A DNA stretch of 64,000 bases, from NCBI RefSeq assembly GCF_030705605.1, contig NZ_JAPCKK010000001.1, positions 248,001 to 312,000 on the forward strand. Reading direction: 5' to 3'. Below the pieces are notes generated by a model. The model was not told the origin of the DNA. It worked only from the letters and a program-made list of their open reading frames with translations, and did not search any database. This DNA comes from Paenibacillus zeirhizosphaerae. GTDB lineage: Bacteria; Bacillota; Bacilli; Paenibacillales; Paenibacillaceae. Of this stretch, positions 27,468 through 37,742 are shown piece by piece. Within the stretch, counting starts at the first letter, position 1. Every line of letters begins with the position of its first letter. The position numbers and the translations under genes were made by a program.

Positions 27468-27500
27468 ACAAGGCTGGTTCAAAAGACCGGCCTTGTTCTT
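27468..27500 (+). terminator. Intercistronic terminator between nupN and nupO
   Basis: ACAAGGCTGGT / ACCGGCCTTGT stem with TTCTT tail. It would let more message cover the binding protein than the membrane and ATPase genes. Confidence 0.75.
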
Positions 27501-27556
27501 ACGTTCGGAGCAATTGCTCCCTAATCATTACCAATAAACACATTAAGGGTGATCTC

Positions 27557-29095
27557 ATGGATGCAGCGACTCCCATCGTTGAGTTAAAGCAAATCACGAA
27601 GCGCTTCCCCGGCATCGTCGCCAACGACTCCATCAGCTTGAAGCTGCACAAGGGAGAGATTCATGCTCTGCTTGGCGAAAACGGAGCGGGTAAATCAACA
27701 CTTATGAATATCCTGTTTGGTCTATATCAGCCTGAAGAGGGAACGATTGAAGTAGACGGAAAGACGGTCGCGATCGATAGTCCCAATAAAGCCATTGAGC
27801 TGGGCATCGGCATGGTGCATCAGCATTTCAAACTTGTACAGCCTTTTACCGTAACCGAGAATATTGTACTTGGCTCTGAGCCGCGCAAAGGGGTCAAGCT
27901 TGATTATAAGACAGCTTCGGCTGAAGTTAAACGCCTGTCGGAACAATATGGTCTGCAGGTAAACCCGGATGCCAAAATACAAGACATCTCGGTGGGCATG
28001 CAGCAGCGGGTAGAAATTATTAAAACATTATACCGTGGTGCGGATATCCTCATTTTTGACGAACCGACGGCAGTTCTGACTCCCCAGGAAATCAACGAAT
28101 TGATGGATATTATGAAAAGGCTCGTTGCCGAAGGCAAATCCATCATTCTGATCACACATAAGTTGAAAGAGATTATGCACATTTCGGATACGGTCACTAT
28201 CATCCGCAGGGGCAAAGTGATAGACACCGTCAAGACATCGGAAACGACGCCAAGTGAGTTGGCGGAGAAGATGGTGGGCCGCAGTGTATCCTTTAAGGTG
28301 GACAAGGCTCCAGCACGGCCGGGAAAGGTTGTTCTGGATGTAAAAGATCTCACTTCCAAAAGCAAAGACGGAATTTCCGTACTGGATGGCCTGAGCCTGC
28401 AGGTTAAGGCTGGAGAAATTCTTGGCATCGCCGGAGTGGACGGGAATGGGCAGAGCGAGCTGATCGAAGCTCTGACCGGACTTAGAAAAGTAGATGGCGG
28501 TGCAGTGTCTTTGCTGGGGCAAAATATAACGAATCTGACTCCGCGAAAAATATCGGAGGCGGGGGTTTCCCATATTCCTGAGGACCGGCACAAGCATGGG
28601 CTTGTACTGGATTTTTCCATGAGTGAGAATATGGTTTTGGAAACCTATTATCAATCTCCATACAATAAAAACGGGTTTCTGAATTATGAGGCTATTCATG
28701 AGCAGGCTAAAAACCTCATCGAACGCTTCGATGTACGGACGCCAAGCATTCAAACGAAAGCCCGTTCTTTGTCGGGGGGGAACCAGCAGAAAGCGATCAT
28801 TGCACGTGAGATTGATAAAAATCCGGATCTGCTGATTGCTGCGCAGCCGACTCGTGGTTTGGATGTCGGAGCGATTGAGTTTGTACAGCAGCAGTTGATT
28901 GCGCAGCGTGATCAGGGCAAAGCGGTACTTCTTATTTCGTTTGAGCTGGATGAAATTATGAACGTTTCAGACCGCATTGCCGTTATCTACGAAGGTCAGA
29001 TTGTCGGCGAAGTACTGCCGGAACAGACAAATGATCAAGAATTGGGCTTGATGATGGCAGGCAGTACGGTGAAGAAAGGAGCACAGCATGGCTAA
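27557..29095 (+). CDS. nupO: Nucleoside ABC importer, tandem ATPase
   Basis: 512 residues with two nucleotide-binding domains. The first has Walker A GENGAGKST near 40, a signature region SVGMQQRVEI and Walker B ILIFDEPTAVL. The second has Walker A-like GVDGNGQSE near 295 and the signature SGGNQQKAI; its Walker B is LLIAAQPTRGLD. The degenerate second Walker A (GxDGNGQSE) is normal for the sugar/nucleoside RbsA-like class. It energises NupP and NupQ. The last eight bases overlap nupP. Confidence 0.93.
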   Translation: MDAATPIVELKQITKRFPGIVANDSISLKLHKGEIHALLGENGAGKSTLMNILFGLYQPEEGTIEVDGKTVAIDSPNKAIELGIGMVHQHFKLVQPFTVTENIVLGSEPRKGVKLDYKTASAEVKRLSEQYGLQVNPDAKIQDISVGMQQRVEIIKTLYRGADILIFDEPTAVLTPQEINELMDIMKRLVAEGKSIILITHKLKEIMHISDTVTIIRRGKVIDTVKTSETTPSELAEKMVGRSVSFKVDKAPARPGKVVLDVKDLTSKSKDGISVLDGLSLQVKAGEILGIAGVDGNGQSELIEALTGLRKVDGGAVSLLGQNITNLTPRKISEAGVSHIPEDRHKHGLVLDFSMSENMVLETYYQSPYNKNGFLNYEAIHEQAKNLIERFDVRTPSIQTKARSLSGGNQQKAIIAREIDKNPDLLIAAQPTRGLDVGAIEFVQQQLIAQRDQGKAVLLISFELDEIMNVSDRIAVIYEGQIVGEVLPEQTNDQELGLMMAGSTVKKGAQHG

Positions 29096-30167
29096 TTTTC
29101 TGAAGTTGTTTACAAGAGACTCCTTCATTCTCGCTATTGTTGCTATTATTATAGGCCTCGTGCTGGGTGCGCTCGTGATGCTGATCGGAGGTTATGATCC
29201 GATTGCGGCATACGGAGCCTTGTTTGAGCGTGTTTACGGGGACGCATATAACTTTGGCGAAGCCATTCGGGAAATGACACCTTTGATTCTTACAGGTTTG
29301 GCCTTTGCCTTTGCTGCGAGAGCTGGCCTGTTCAACATCGGTGGTGAGGGGCAGTTTTTGATCGGGATGACGGCCGCCTCTGTGGTTGCTATACAGCTTA
29401 AAGGTCTGCCTGCGATTATTCATGCACCGCTGGCTGTCATTGCCGGAGCTTTGTTTGGCGGGCTGTGGGCTGCCTTAGCCGGCTACCTCAAGGCTAAGCG
29501 CGGAGTCAACGAAGTCATTACCTGTATCATGCTGAACTGGATCGGGTTGTACACTGCGAACCTGGTGATTAACCGGTTCATGCTTCTTGAGGGACAGAAC
29601 CGTTCGGTTGATATTCAGCCTACAGCATCGGTTTCGATAGACTGGCTGTCCCAAATGATGGGCAACGCGCGTGTGCATTGGGGAACGCTGATTGCCTTGG
29701 CCGCAGCGGTATTTTTCTATATCTTCCTGTGGAAAACCAAGCAGGGTTATGAGCTGCGTTCGGTAGGCTTTAATCAGGATGCTTCAAGATACGCGGGTAT
29801 GAATGTTGACCGGAATATTGTCAAAGCCATGTTTATCAGCGGAACGTTCGCCGGGTTGGCCGGCGCGTTCGAAGTGCTGGGTGTGTTCCATTATCAATCG
29901 GTGATGGCCAGTTCGCCAGGGACGGGCTTTGACGGAATAGCGGTGGCACTGATCGGCATGAATAACCCATTCGGAGTCTTGCTGGGTGCGATCCTGTTCG
30001 GAACGCTTACTTATGGTTCAGCAGGTATGAGCTTCGCAGCGGATGTGCCGCCTGAAATAACGCGTATTGTGATCGGGTCGATCATTTTCTTTATAGCGGC
30101 TCAGGGAATTGTGCGCTGGATATTGAAGCCGTTCTATTCCAAACGCAAGAAAGAGAAGGTGTTGTAA
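29088..30167 (+). CDS. nupP: Nucleoside ABC importer permease
   Basis: 359 residues, highly hydrophobic with about ten membrane segments. GLFNIGGEGQFLIGM near 85 and GFNQDASRYAGMN near 225 are the conserved loops of the branched-chain/nucleoside permease superfamily. It forms half the transmembrane path with NupQ. The start overlaps nupO by eight bases and nupQ starts directly after its stop, so translation is coupled. Confidence 0.93.
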   Translation: MANFLKLFTRDSFILAIVAIIIGLVLGALVMLIGGYDPIAAYGALFERVYGDAYNFGEAIREMTPLILTGLAFAFAARAGLFNIGGEGQFLIGMTAASVVAIQLKGLPAIIHAPLAVIAGALFGGLWAALAGYLKAKRGVNEVITCIMLNWIGLYTANLVINRFMLLEGQNRSVDIQPTASVSIDWLSQMMGNARVHWGTLIALAAAVFFYIFLWKTKQGYELRSVGFNQDASRYAGMNVDRNIVKAMFISGTFAGLAGAFEVLGVFHYQSVMASSPGTGFDGIAVALIGMNNPFGVLLGAILFGTLTYGSAGMSFAADVPPEITRIVIGSIIFFIAAQGIVRWILKPFYSKRKKEKVL

Positions 30168-31127
30168 ATGGACTTCATAACACTTGGCCAAATCATCAAT
30201 ACGACCCTCGTTTTTGCGACAGCACTTATTTTTGCATCGCTGGGCGGGATTTTTTCGGAGCGGTCTGGTGTCACGAATCTTGGGATTGAAGGTTTGATGA
30301 TTTTTGGAGCCTTTGCCGCTGCGGTTGGCGGATTCTATGCTGAGAATGCCGGCATGGGAGCAACAGCCGCAGCATGGGTCGGCGTACTTAGTGCAATCGT
30401 GTTTGGTGTGATTGTCTCGCTGATCCATGCGGTTGCGTCCATCACCTTCAAGGCGGACCAGGTCATTAGCGGTATCGTCATTAACTTTTTGGCTGCAGGC
30501 AGCACGCTTTACCTGGTTAAGCTGCTTTTCGACGGCTCGGGTGAATCGGAGTTGATTCAGGGTTTTGCCAAGCTGAATATTCCAGGACTTACGGATATTC
30601 CGTTTATCGGCAACGTGCTTTTTAATGCATATCCAACAACCTATCTGGCCATTATCCTTGTCATTGTCGGGTGGTACACACTTTACAAGACACCGTTTGG
30701 TCTCCGGCTACGCGCGGTCGGCGAGCATCCAAGCGCAGCAGACACGGTTGGTGTCAAAGTTAATCGTTTGCGTTATATTGGTGTCATGATCAGCGGAGCT
30801 CTTGCTGGCCTTGGCGGTGCGACCATTACACTGACAACGACAGGTACTTTCTCGCATAATACGATTTCGGGTCAAGGATATATTGCGATCGCAGCCATGA
30901 TTTTCGGGAAATGGAATCCGGTCGGTGCCTTTTGGGCGGCTATGTTTTTCGGATTTTCCCAAGCGATCCGCAACTATGTGCAGCTGTTTGCCTGGTCGCA
31001 AAGTATTCCCCAGGAAATTATTTTCATGCTGCCGTACCTACTTACCATCATCGTGCTCGTAGGTGCTGTGGGACGTTCGAGCGCTCCGGCTGCCTTAGGA
31101 CAGCCGTATGATCCTGGCAAACGTTAA
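30168..31127 (+). CDS. nupQ: Nucleoside ABC importer permease, second subunit
   Basis: 319 residues with eight or nine membrane segments. SGVTNLGIEGLMIFGAF near 35 and LRAVGEHPSAADTVGVKVNR near 185 are the family loops, parallel to those in NupP. The ATG follows the nupP stop with no gap, and GAGAAGGTGTTGTAA serves as its ribosome binding region. A terminator ends the operon. Confidence 0.93.
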   Translation: MDFITLGQIINTTLVFATALIFASLGGIFSERSGVTNLGIEGLMIFGAFAAAVGGFYAENAGMGATAAAWVGVLSAIVFGVIVSLIHAVASITFKADQVISGIVINFLAAGSTLYLVKLLFDGSGESELIQGFAKLNIPGLTDIPFIGNVLFNAYPTTYLAIILVIVGWYTLYKTPFGLRLRAVGEHPSAADTVGVKVNRLRYIGVMISGALAGLGGATITLTTTGTFSHNTISGQGYIAIAAMIFGKWNPVGAFWAAMFFGFSQAIRNYVQLFAWSQSIPQEIIFMLPYLLTIIVLVGAVGRSSAPAALGQPYDPGKR

Positions 31128-31169
31128 CTTATGATGGATCATCCAGAAAAGGATTTTTTTGTATTATCA

Positions 31170-31203
31170 GGCCAACCAGAGATTTCTGGTTGGCCCATTT
31201 TAT
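31170..31203 (+). terminator. Terminator of nupNOPQ
   Basis: GGCCAACCAG / CTGGTTGGCC stem with an AGATTT loop and CATTTTATTTG tail. Confidence 0.82.
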
Positions 31204-31404
31204 TTGTTGTCTGTGCTCCTTCTGCAGTCTGTGGTCCCTCTGCATCATAAGTGAAGCACAATGGGTTTAAGTATGGATATGCACGTAGCAGCGGAGAGGA
31301 CGAAGCAATTCCGGAAAAGCGGCTGTGTTCTCCTTTTGCCCAGAGGGTCAACAAGATTAGAGGAATGATTCGTTCTCGGTGCGTCTCGCAACATACGCTG
31401 GAGC

Positions 31405-31857
31405 TTAATAGGGAGACAGCCTTTTACTCATTTCATAGCAGTGGTTCCGTGTGTCATGCCGTATGACGGAATAACCCTGCCTCTGGTAAAATTGTATTCC
31501 GCGCACATTTCCTTCATCTACCAACAGTCTGGAGGAAGTACATCTCTTACTGCTGCCTAAGTTTTCGGCATGGAGCAGGAGTGATTTTCCGACACCCTTG
31601 CCCTGAGCCTTTGAGGCGACAGCCAGCATGTCAATGATCAGTGTGTGGGGATACAGGAGCAGATGAATAAAACCGTTAAGCTTCGACGGATTCGTTTCAT
31701 AAGAAATATAAGTCATTCCTTGGCTCAGGCGACGAGGAAGTTCTTTGCGGATTTTCTGTATAAGCGAGGGCGACATGTGAGATAATGGAACTAGCTCTTT
31801 ATCGATTAACTGCCTGATCTGTTTATCGTCGACGTCCTTCATGCGGAGGCGGATCAT
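31405..31857 (-). CDS. GNAT-family N-acetyltransferase
   Basis: 150 residues. The acetyl-CoA site is visible as IIDMLAVASKAQGKGVGKSLL (QGKGVGKSL loop near residue 92), preceded by the beta-4 strand; VDEGNVRGIQFYQRQGYSV near 120 is the typical asparagine/tyrosine C-terminal motif. It acetylates an unknown amine. A longer frame extends 43 codons upstream, but GGGAGGAATTGCTCA sits before ATG 31857. It lies between two operons on the opposite strand. The interval 31204-31404 has no gene. Confidence 0.82.
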   Translation of the reverse strand: MIRLRMKDVDDKQIRQLIDKELVPLSHMSPSLIQKIRKELPRRLSQGMTYISYETNPSKLNGFIHLLLYPHTLIIDMLAVASKAQGKGVGKSLLLHAENLGSSKRCTSSRLLVDEGNVRGIQFYQRQGYSVIRHDTRNHCYEMSKRLSPY

Positions 31858-32025
31858 TGAGCAATTCCTCCCAGATGGCGGCCGGAAAAACACCTGCCGA
31901 ACCGGCTTTGCCTGTAAATAACGGCAGGTAAGAGTGCTTTTCCACAGCATATGCTCACATCCCGTTTTTACGTGATAGGCAGACATTGGACACAGGCCTA
32001 AATATGGAATAATTCACCCAAGAAA

Positions 32026-32040
32026 AATATAAAGAAAATT
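32026..32040 (+). promoter_or_regulatory. CodY-like box upstream of ilvB
   Basis: AATATAAAGAAAATT matches 12 of 15 positions of AATTTTCWGAAAATT and ends 17 bases before the -35. CodY control of ilv-leu is known in Bacillus. Confidence 0.4.
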
Positions 32041-32057
32041 TTTTGTTGATGAAACTA

Positions 32058-32087
32058 TTGACTATCCCCGTAAAGGGATCATATAAT
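32058..32087 (+). promoter_or_regulatory. Promoter of the ilv-leu operon
   Basis: TTGACT, 18 bases, TATAAT. The T-box leader begins shortly after. Confidence 0.75.
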
Positions 32088-32114
32088 GTGTCTAAACATT
32101 TTAAGAATTGCATG

Positions 32115-32450
32115 ATCATATCGGCGATGAAGAGGACGAAGTTATAAGGGCTCTGTTGTCCAGAGAGTGGAATATCAGCTGAAAATTCCACCAATACCCC
32201 TTACATACGAGCTCACCTCGGAGCCATTTCCCTGAAAGGCTGTATATCAGCAGTTTATTAGGGGAAATCGTACAGTCTACGTTACAGACGACAGTGTATA
32301 AAAATCGGCGCTTTACATCGATGATTTTTTATACCTGCCAAGGTTTGATACCGCGAGGTATCGGGCAAATTTGGGTGGTACCACGGAAGTTAACAACCTT
32401 TCGTCCCTCGACAGCAGTTTGATCTGCTGGGAGGGTCGAAAGGTTTTTTG
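32115..32450 (+). promoter_or_regulatory. T-box leader, probably leucine-specific
   Basis: The conserved T-box sequence TTTGGGTGGTACCACGG is at 32370-32386; its TGGT would pair with the ACCA end of uncharged tRNA. The stem I elements AGAGGACGAAGT and AGAGAGTGG are at 32131-32170. CTC at 32212-32214, set in GAGCTCACCTCGGAGC, is the likely specifier, meaning tRNA-Leu(GAG). The terminator AACCTTTCGTCCCTC / GAGGGTCGAAAGGTT (32395-32445) with a TTTTTTG tail is the regulated one. Low Leu-tRNA charging permits readthrough into ilvB. Confidence 0.9.
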
Positions 32451-32500
32451 TTTTTTTGTAAATGTAAGATTTATGTAATCTATAAGAAGGAGGATGACTC

Positions 32501-34246
32501 ATGAGTGCTCAAATCCCTGAGGCAAGGTCAACCGATGAATTACGCGAAAAATGGATGAAGCCCGAAGTCATTTCGGGTTCGGATATTCTGCTGCGAAGCC
32601 TGCTGTTGGAAGGTGTGGAATGTGTATTCGGGTATCCCGGAGGTGCTGTACTCTATATCTATGACGCAATGTACGGTTTCGAGGATTTCAAGCATGTGTT
32701 GACCCGTCATGAACAGGGTGCCATCCATGCAGCCGACGGATATGCCCGTGCAAGCGGAAAGGTTGGTGTCTGTATTGCGACCTCCGGACCGGGTGCAACC
32801 AATCTGGTCACTGGAATTGCGACCGCATTTATGGATTCGGTGCCGCTGGTCGTCATCACCGGAAACGTAATCTCTTCCCTGATCGGTTCGGATGCTTTCC
32901 AGGAAGCAGACATTACGGGCATCACGATGCCGATTACCAAGCACAGCTATCTGGTACGTGATGTTGAGGAGCTGCCAAGAATCATTCATGAGGCATTTCA
33001 TATTGCGAACACTGGCCGTAAAGGACCGGTTCTCATCGATATCCCGAAAGACATATCCGCAGCCAAAACGCTCTTCGTGCCACAAACCGGACCTGTTGCC
33101 ATGCGCGGGTACAATCCCCGTGTTGTACCGAACAAGCTCCAGGTTGACAAGCTGATTCAGGCGATCAGCGAAGCCGAGCGTCCTATGATCCTGGCGGGCG
33201 GAGGCGTGGTGTACTCGGGAGCTCATGAAGCGCTTTATGAGTTCGTCACACGCTCCGAAATCCCGATCACGACTACACTGCTGGGGCTTGGAGGATTCCC
33301 GAGCGGTCATGAGCTGTGGACAGGAATGCCAGGCATGCATGGTACGTATACATCCAACCTTGCCATTCAAAATGCGGATCTTCTGATTAACATAGGGGCG
33401 CGTTTCGATGACCGCGTTACAGGCAAGCTGGACGAATTCGCACCGCTTGCCAAGATCGTTCATATCGATATTGATCCTGCGGAGATTGGTAAAAATGTAC
33501 CGACCGATATCCCGATCGTTGGGGATGTGAAAACCGTGCTTGAAATGGTCAATCAGGATGTGAAGCGCGCAGATAAAGCGGATGTCTGGAGACAGCAAAT
33601 TCAAACTTGGAAAGCGGATAAGCCGTACAGCTACCGCGATTCCGATGAAGTGCTGAAGCCGCAGTGGGTCATTGAAATGCTGGATGAAACGACCAAAGGC
33701 GGAGCCATCGTGACGACGGATGTCGGCCAGCATCAGATGTGGGCCGCCCAGTATTATAAATTTAATAAGCCGCGCTCCTGGGTAACCTCCGGCGGGCTTG
33801 GGACGATGGGCTTCGGGTTTCCTTCCGCTATTGGTGCGCAGATGGCCCATCCGGACAGACTGGTGATCTCGATCAACGGAGACGGCGGTATGCAGATGTG
33901 TTCACAGGAGCTGGCTATTTGTGCCATCAATAATATTCCTGTTAAAATCGTCGTGATCAACAACCAGGTGCTCGGCATGGTGCGGCAGTGGCAGGAGCTG
34001 ATTTACGACAACCGTTTCAGCCATATTGACCTTGCCGGTAGCCCTGATTTTGTTAAATTGGCTGAAGCCTATGGAGTTAAAGGCCTACGGGCACGGAACA
34101 AAGAGGAAGCCCGCGAAGCATGGCAGGAAGCGATGAATACACTGGGACCCGTTCTCGTCGAATTTGTGGTCAGCAAGGATGAAAATGTATATCCGATGGT
34201 GACGCAGGGCTCGGCTATTGATCAAATGCTGATGGGGGACGAGTAA
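32501..34246 (+). CDS. ilvB: Acetolactate synthase large subunit
   Basis: 581 residues, normal for IlvB. It condenses pyruvate with pyruvate or 2-oxobutyrate using ThDP, FAD and Mg, the first shared step to valine, leucine and isoleucine. The catalytic glutamate lies in TRHEQGAIHAADGYARASG near 75; GPGATNLVTGIATA follows; the ThDP-binding GDGGMQMCSQELAICAINN (GDG-x(n)-NN) lies near 465. AAGGAGGATGACTC precedes the ATG. ilvN starts two bases after the stop. Confidence 0.96.
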   Translation: MSAQIPEARSTDELREKWMKPEVISGSDILLRSLLLEGVECVFGYPGGAVLYIYDAMYGFEDFKHVLTRHEQGAIHAADGYARASGKVGVCIATSGPGATNLVTGIATAFMDSVPLVVITGNVISSLIGSDAFQEADITGITMPITKHSYLVRDVEELPRIIHEAFHIANTGRKGPVLIDIPKDISAAKTLFVPQTGPVAMRGYNPRVVPNKLQVDKLIQAISEAERPMILAGGGVVYSGAHEALYEFVTRSEIPITTTLLGLGGFPSGHELWTGMPGMHGTYTSNLAIQNADLLINIGARFDDRVTGKLDEFAPLAKIVHIDIDPAEIGKNVPTDIPIVGDVKTVLEMVNQDVKRADKADVWRQQIQTWKADKPYSYRDSDEVLKPQWVIEMLDETTKGGAIVTTDVGQHQMWAAQYYKFNKPRSWVTSGGLGTMGFGFPSAIGAQMAHPDRLVISINGDGGMQMCSQELAICAINNIPVKIVVINNQVLGMVRQWQELIYDNRFSHIDLAGSPDFVKLAEAYGVKGLRARNKEEAREAWQEAMNTLGPVLVEFVVSKDENVYPMVTQGSAIDQMLMGDE

Positions 34247-34247
34247 C

Positions 34248-34730
34248 ATGATGAAATATACGATTGCGGTACTGGTGAATGATCAGCCTGGTGTCCTGCA
34301 GCGGGTATCGGGTCTCTTCAGCCGGCGGGGGTTTAACATTGACAGCATCACCGTGGGTCCCTCTGAAGAGGCAGGGCTCTCTCGGATGGTCATCGTAACA
34401 CCAGGGGATGAACATACGCTTGAACAGGTCGAGAAGCAGCTTTACAAGCTGATTGATGTCATCAAGGTTATCGATTTGAGCTCCAAACCGATGGTCGCAC
34501 GGGAGCTCGCACTGATTAAAGTTAAGGCTGAGCCGCCGCAGAGACCTGAAATTATGGGGGTCGTGGACACGTTCCGCGCTTCTGTAGTGGATATTGGCAC
34601 TTCCAGTCTCGTGGTTCAAGTTGTCGGGGACACCCCCAAAATTGATGCGATGATTGAATTGCTAAAGCCTTATGGAATCCGGGAGCTGTCCAGGACCGGT
34701 ATAACCGCCTTGGTACGCGGAAACCTGTAA
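34248..34730 (+). CDS. ilvN: Acetolactate synthase small (regulatory) subunit
   Basis: 160 residues. An N-terminal ACT domain (YTIAVLVNDQPGVLQRVSGLF, described by its LVNxxPGVLxR motif near residue 8, then RGFNIDSITV) is followed by the ALS_ss C-terminal domain with RELALIKV. The subunit activates IlvB and gives valine feedback inhibition. It starts just after the ilvB stop, so coupling is likely. B. subtilis calls it ilvH. Confidence 0.95.
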   Translation: MMKYTIAVLVNDQPGVLQRVSGLFSRRGFNIDSITVGPSEEAGLSRMVIVTPGDEHTLEQVEKQLYKLIDVIKVIDLSSKPMVARELALIKVKAEPPQRPEIMGVVDTFRASVVDIGTSSLVVQVVGDTPKIDAMIELLKPYGIRELSRTGITALVRGNL

Positions 34731-34794
34731 AAAGACATTTGCAAACTTTAGTGGTGTAACGCTTATTACGCATTAAAATATTAAAGTATACATG

Positions 34795-35885
<1,091 letters not shown>

Positions 35886-35931
35886 AACAGATTACAGTTA
35901 TTGTCTAGCTACAATTATACCGATGTTCCCA

Positions 35932-35964
35932 CAATGCGGCCGTGCTTATGCGTGAGCCGCATTG
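35932..35964 (+). promoter_or_regulatory. Intercistronic hairpin after ilvC
   Basis: CAATGCGGC / GCCGCATTG perfect nine-base stem with a 15-base loop and no strong T-run. A likely 3' stabiliser or partial terminator of an ilvC-containing message. Confidence 0.6.
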
Positions 35965-36000
35965 CGGTTTCAGGAGACAAATCCAGGGAGGTGCTTTACA

Positions 36001-37542
36001 TTGCGAAAAATTTATATTTTTGATACAACCTTGCGGGATGGTGAGCAGTCACCTGGTGTCAATCTGAATACACGTGAAAAGGTTGAAATTGCCCATCAGT
36101 TGGAGAAGCTGGGAGTAGACCGGATGGAAGCAGGCTTCCCGGCAGCATCACCCGGGGATTTGGCGGCAGTCAACGCGGTCGCCAAGGCGATCAAGAACGC
36201 TACCGTCATCGGGCTTTCACGTTCCCGTGAGCAGGATATTGATGCGGTTCGCGAGGCGTTGATCGGCGCTCAGGACCCATGCATTCACGTGTTTTTGGCG
36301 ACCTCTCCGATCCACCGCAAATATAAGCTGAAAATGGAAAAGTCGCAGGTGATGGACACAGCGCGCGCGGCGATTCAATACTCCCGCAAATATTTTTCCA
36401 AGGTTGAGTTCTCGCTGGAGGATGCGGGCCGTACAGAGCTTGACTTCATGGTCGAAGTCACTGCAATGGCTGTGAAGGAAGGCGCGACGGTTATCAATAT
36501 TCCCGATACGGTCGGTTATCTGACCCCTTACGAGTACGGGAATATCTTCAAGCATTTGAAGGAAAACGTTCCAGGCATTGAAAAGGTACAGCTTAGTGCC
36601 CACTGCCACAACGATCTGGGCATGGCAACCGCCAACACGCTTGCCGCCATCCTGAACGGGGCGGACCAGATCGAGGGCACGATTAACGGCATCGGTGAAC
36701 GGGCAGGCAATACCGCCATTGAAGAAATTGCCATGGCTCTCGAGACACGGCAGGAATTTTTTAACGCCAAGACGTCGCTGCAATTGTCAGAAATTGCGCG
36801 CACAAGCAGACTTGTCAGCCGTTTGACAGGTATGGTCGTGCCTGGTAACAAGGCGATCGTCGGAGCGAACGCCTTTGCACACGAATCGGGCATCCATCAG
36901 GACGGTATGCTGAAGGAAAAAACGACGTATGAGATCATGACACCGGAAACGATCGGTCTCAAGGAAAGCAAGCTGGTGCTTGGGAAGCATTCCGGCCGCC
37001 ACGCATTCCGCGAGAAGCTGGTTGATCTTGGTTACGAGCTGTCCGAGGAAGAAGTGAACAAGGCGTTTGCTCAATTTAAGGACTTGGCGGACAAGAAGAA
37101 GGAAGTGTCGGACAACGATATCCTTGCGCTCCTGGAGGAGAAGCTGACAGATACACCAGAAATGTTCAAACTCGATACTCTTTATGTTGCCTACGGGAAT
37201 CAGTTGGTCCCTTCCGCGAAGGTGCGCATCCTGACGCTTGACGACCGGGTGTTGGAAACCGAGGCTGCAGGCAACGGCTCGGTTGATGCAATCTATAATG
37301 CGATTGATCTGGCGAGCGGAGAGCAGGTAACTCTTTCGGATTATTTGATCAAGTCGGTTACGCAAGGTAAGGATGCGCTGGGCGAGGTGCATGTGGTCCT
37401 GACGCAAGGAGAACTGTCTGTCCAAGGCCACGGACTGAGCACGGACATTCTGGAAGCCAGCGCACGTGCGTATGTGGATGCCCTTAACGGATTGATCGAG
37501 AAGCGGAAGACATTTACGAAACGTGTCGATTATAAAGAATAA
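36001..37542 (+). CDS. leuA: 2-isopropylmalate synthase
   Basis: 513 residues. It condenses acetyl-CoA with 2-oxoisovalerate, the first committed step to leucine. The TIM-barrel begins IFDTTLRDGEQSPGVNL; the metal histidines lie in LSAHCHNDLGMATANTLAA near 202; KHSGRHAF marks the linker; the C-terminal regulatory domain mediates leucine inhibition. The start is TTG 36001, seven bases after GGGAGGTG; a frame 13 codons longer lacks a site. A terminator at 37554-37592 separates it from leuB. Confidence 0.95.
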   Translation: MRKIYIFDTTLRDGEQSPGVNLNTREKVEIAHQLEKLGVDRMEAGFPAASPGDLAAVNAVAKAIKNATVIGLSRSREQDIDAVREALIGAQDPCIHVFLATSPIHRKYKLKMEKSQVMDTARAAIQYSRKYFSKVEFSLEDAGRTELDFMVEVTAMAVKEGATVINIPDTVGYLTPYEYGNIFKHLKENVPGIEKVQLSAHCHNDLGMATANTLAAILNGADQIEGTINGIGERAGNTAIEEIAMALETRQEFFNAKTSLQLSEIARTSRLVSRLTGMVVPGNKAIVGANAFAHESGIHQDGMLKEKTTYEIMTPETIGLKESKLVLGKHSGRHAFREKLVDLGYELSEEEVNKAFAQFKDLADKKKEVSDNDILALLEEKLTDTPEMFKLDTLYVAYGNQLVPSAKVRILTLDDRVLETEAAGNGSVDAIYNAIDLASGEQVTLSDYLIKSVTQGKDALGEVHVVLTQGELSVQGHGLSTDILEASARAYVDALNGLIEKRKTFTKRVDYKE

Positions 37543-37553
37543 TAGGCCGAATT

Positions 37554-37592
37554 GAGATCCCAAGACCTATCGGTTGCAGGGATCTCTTATTT
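37554..37592 (+). terminator. Terminator between leuA and leuB
   Basis: GAGATCC(C) / GGGATCTC stem, 18-base loop, TTATTTG tail. Leaky, or leuB has its own promoter in 37600-37730. Confidence 0.6.
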
Positions 37593-37742
37593 GTATGAAC
37601 AGAAAAGTTAAGTGCAACCGGGTTATAGGCATATCCTATTAAGTTGATAGATTGTATATCTTGGTCAAATCTATGTCAGATATGATAAAAAGGATAGTAG
37701 CAATGGGCTTGAACGGCTCAAGAATAAGAGGAGTGACGGAAA

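Noticed and set aside
32540..33850. 436-codon minus-strand frame
   Set aside because: Antisense shadow of ilvB, high in rare-looking residues with no motif.
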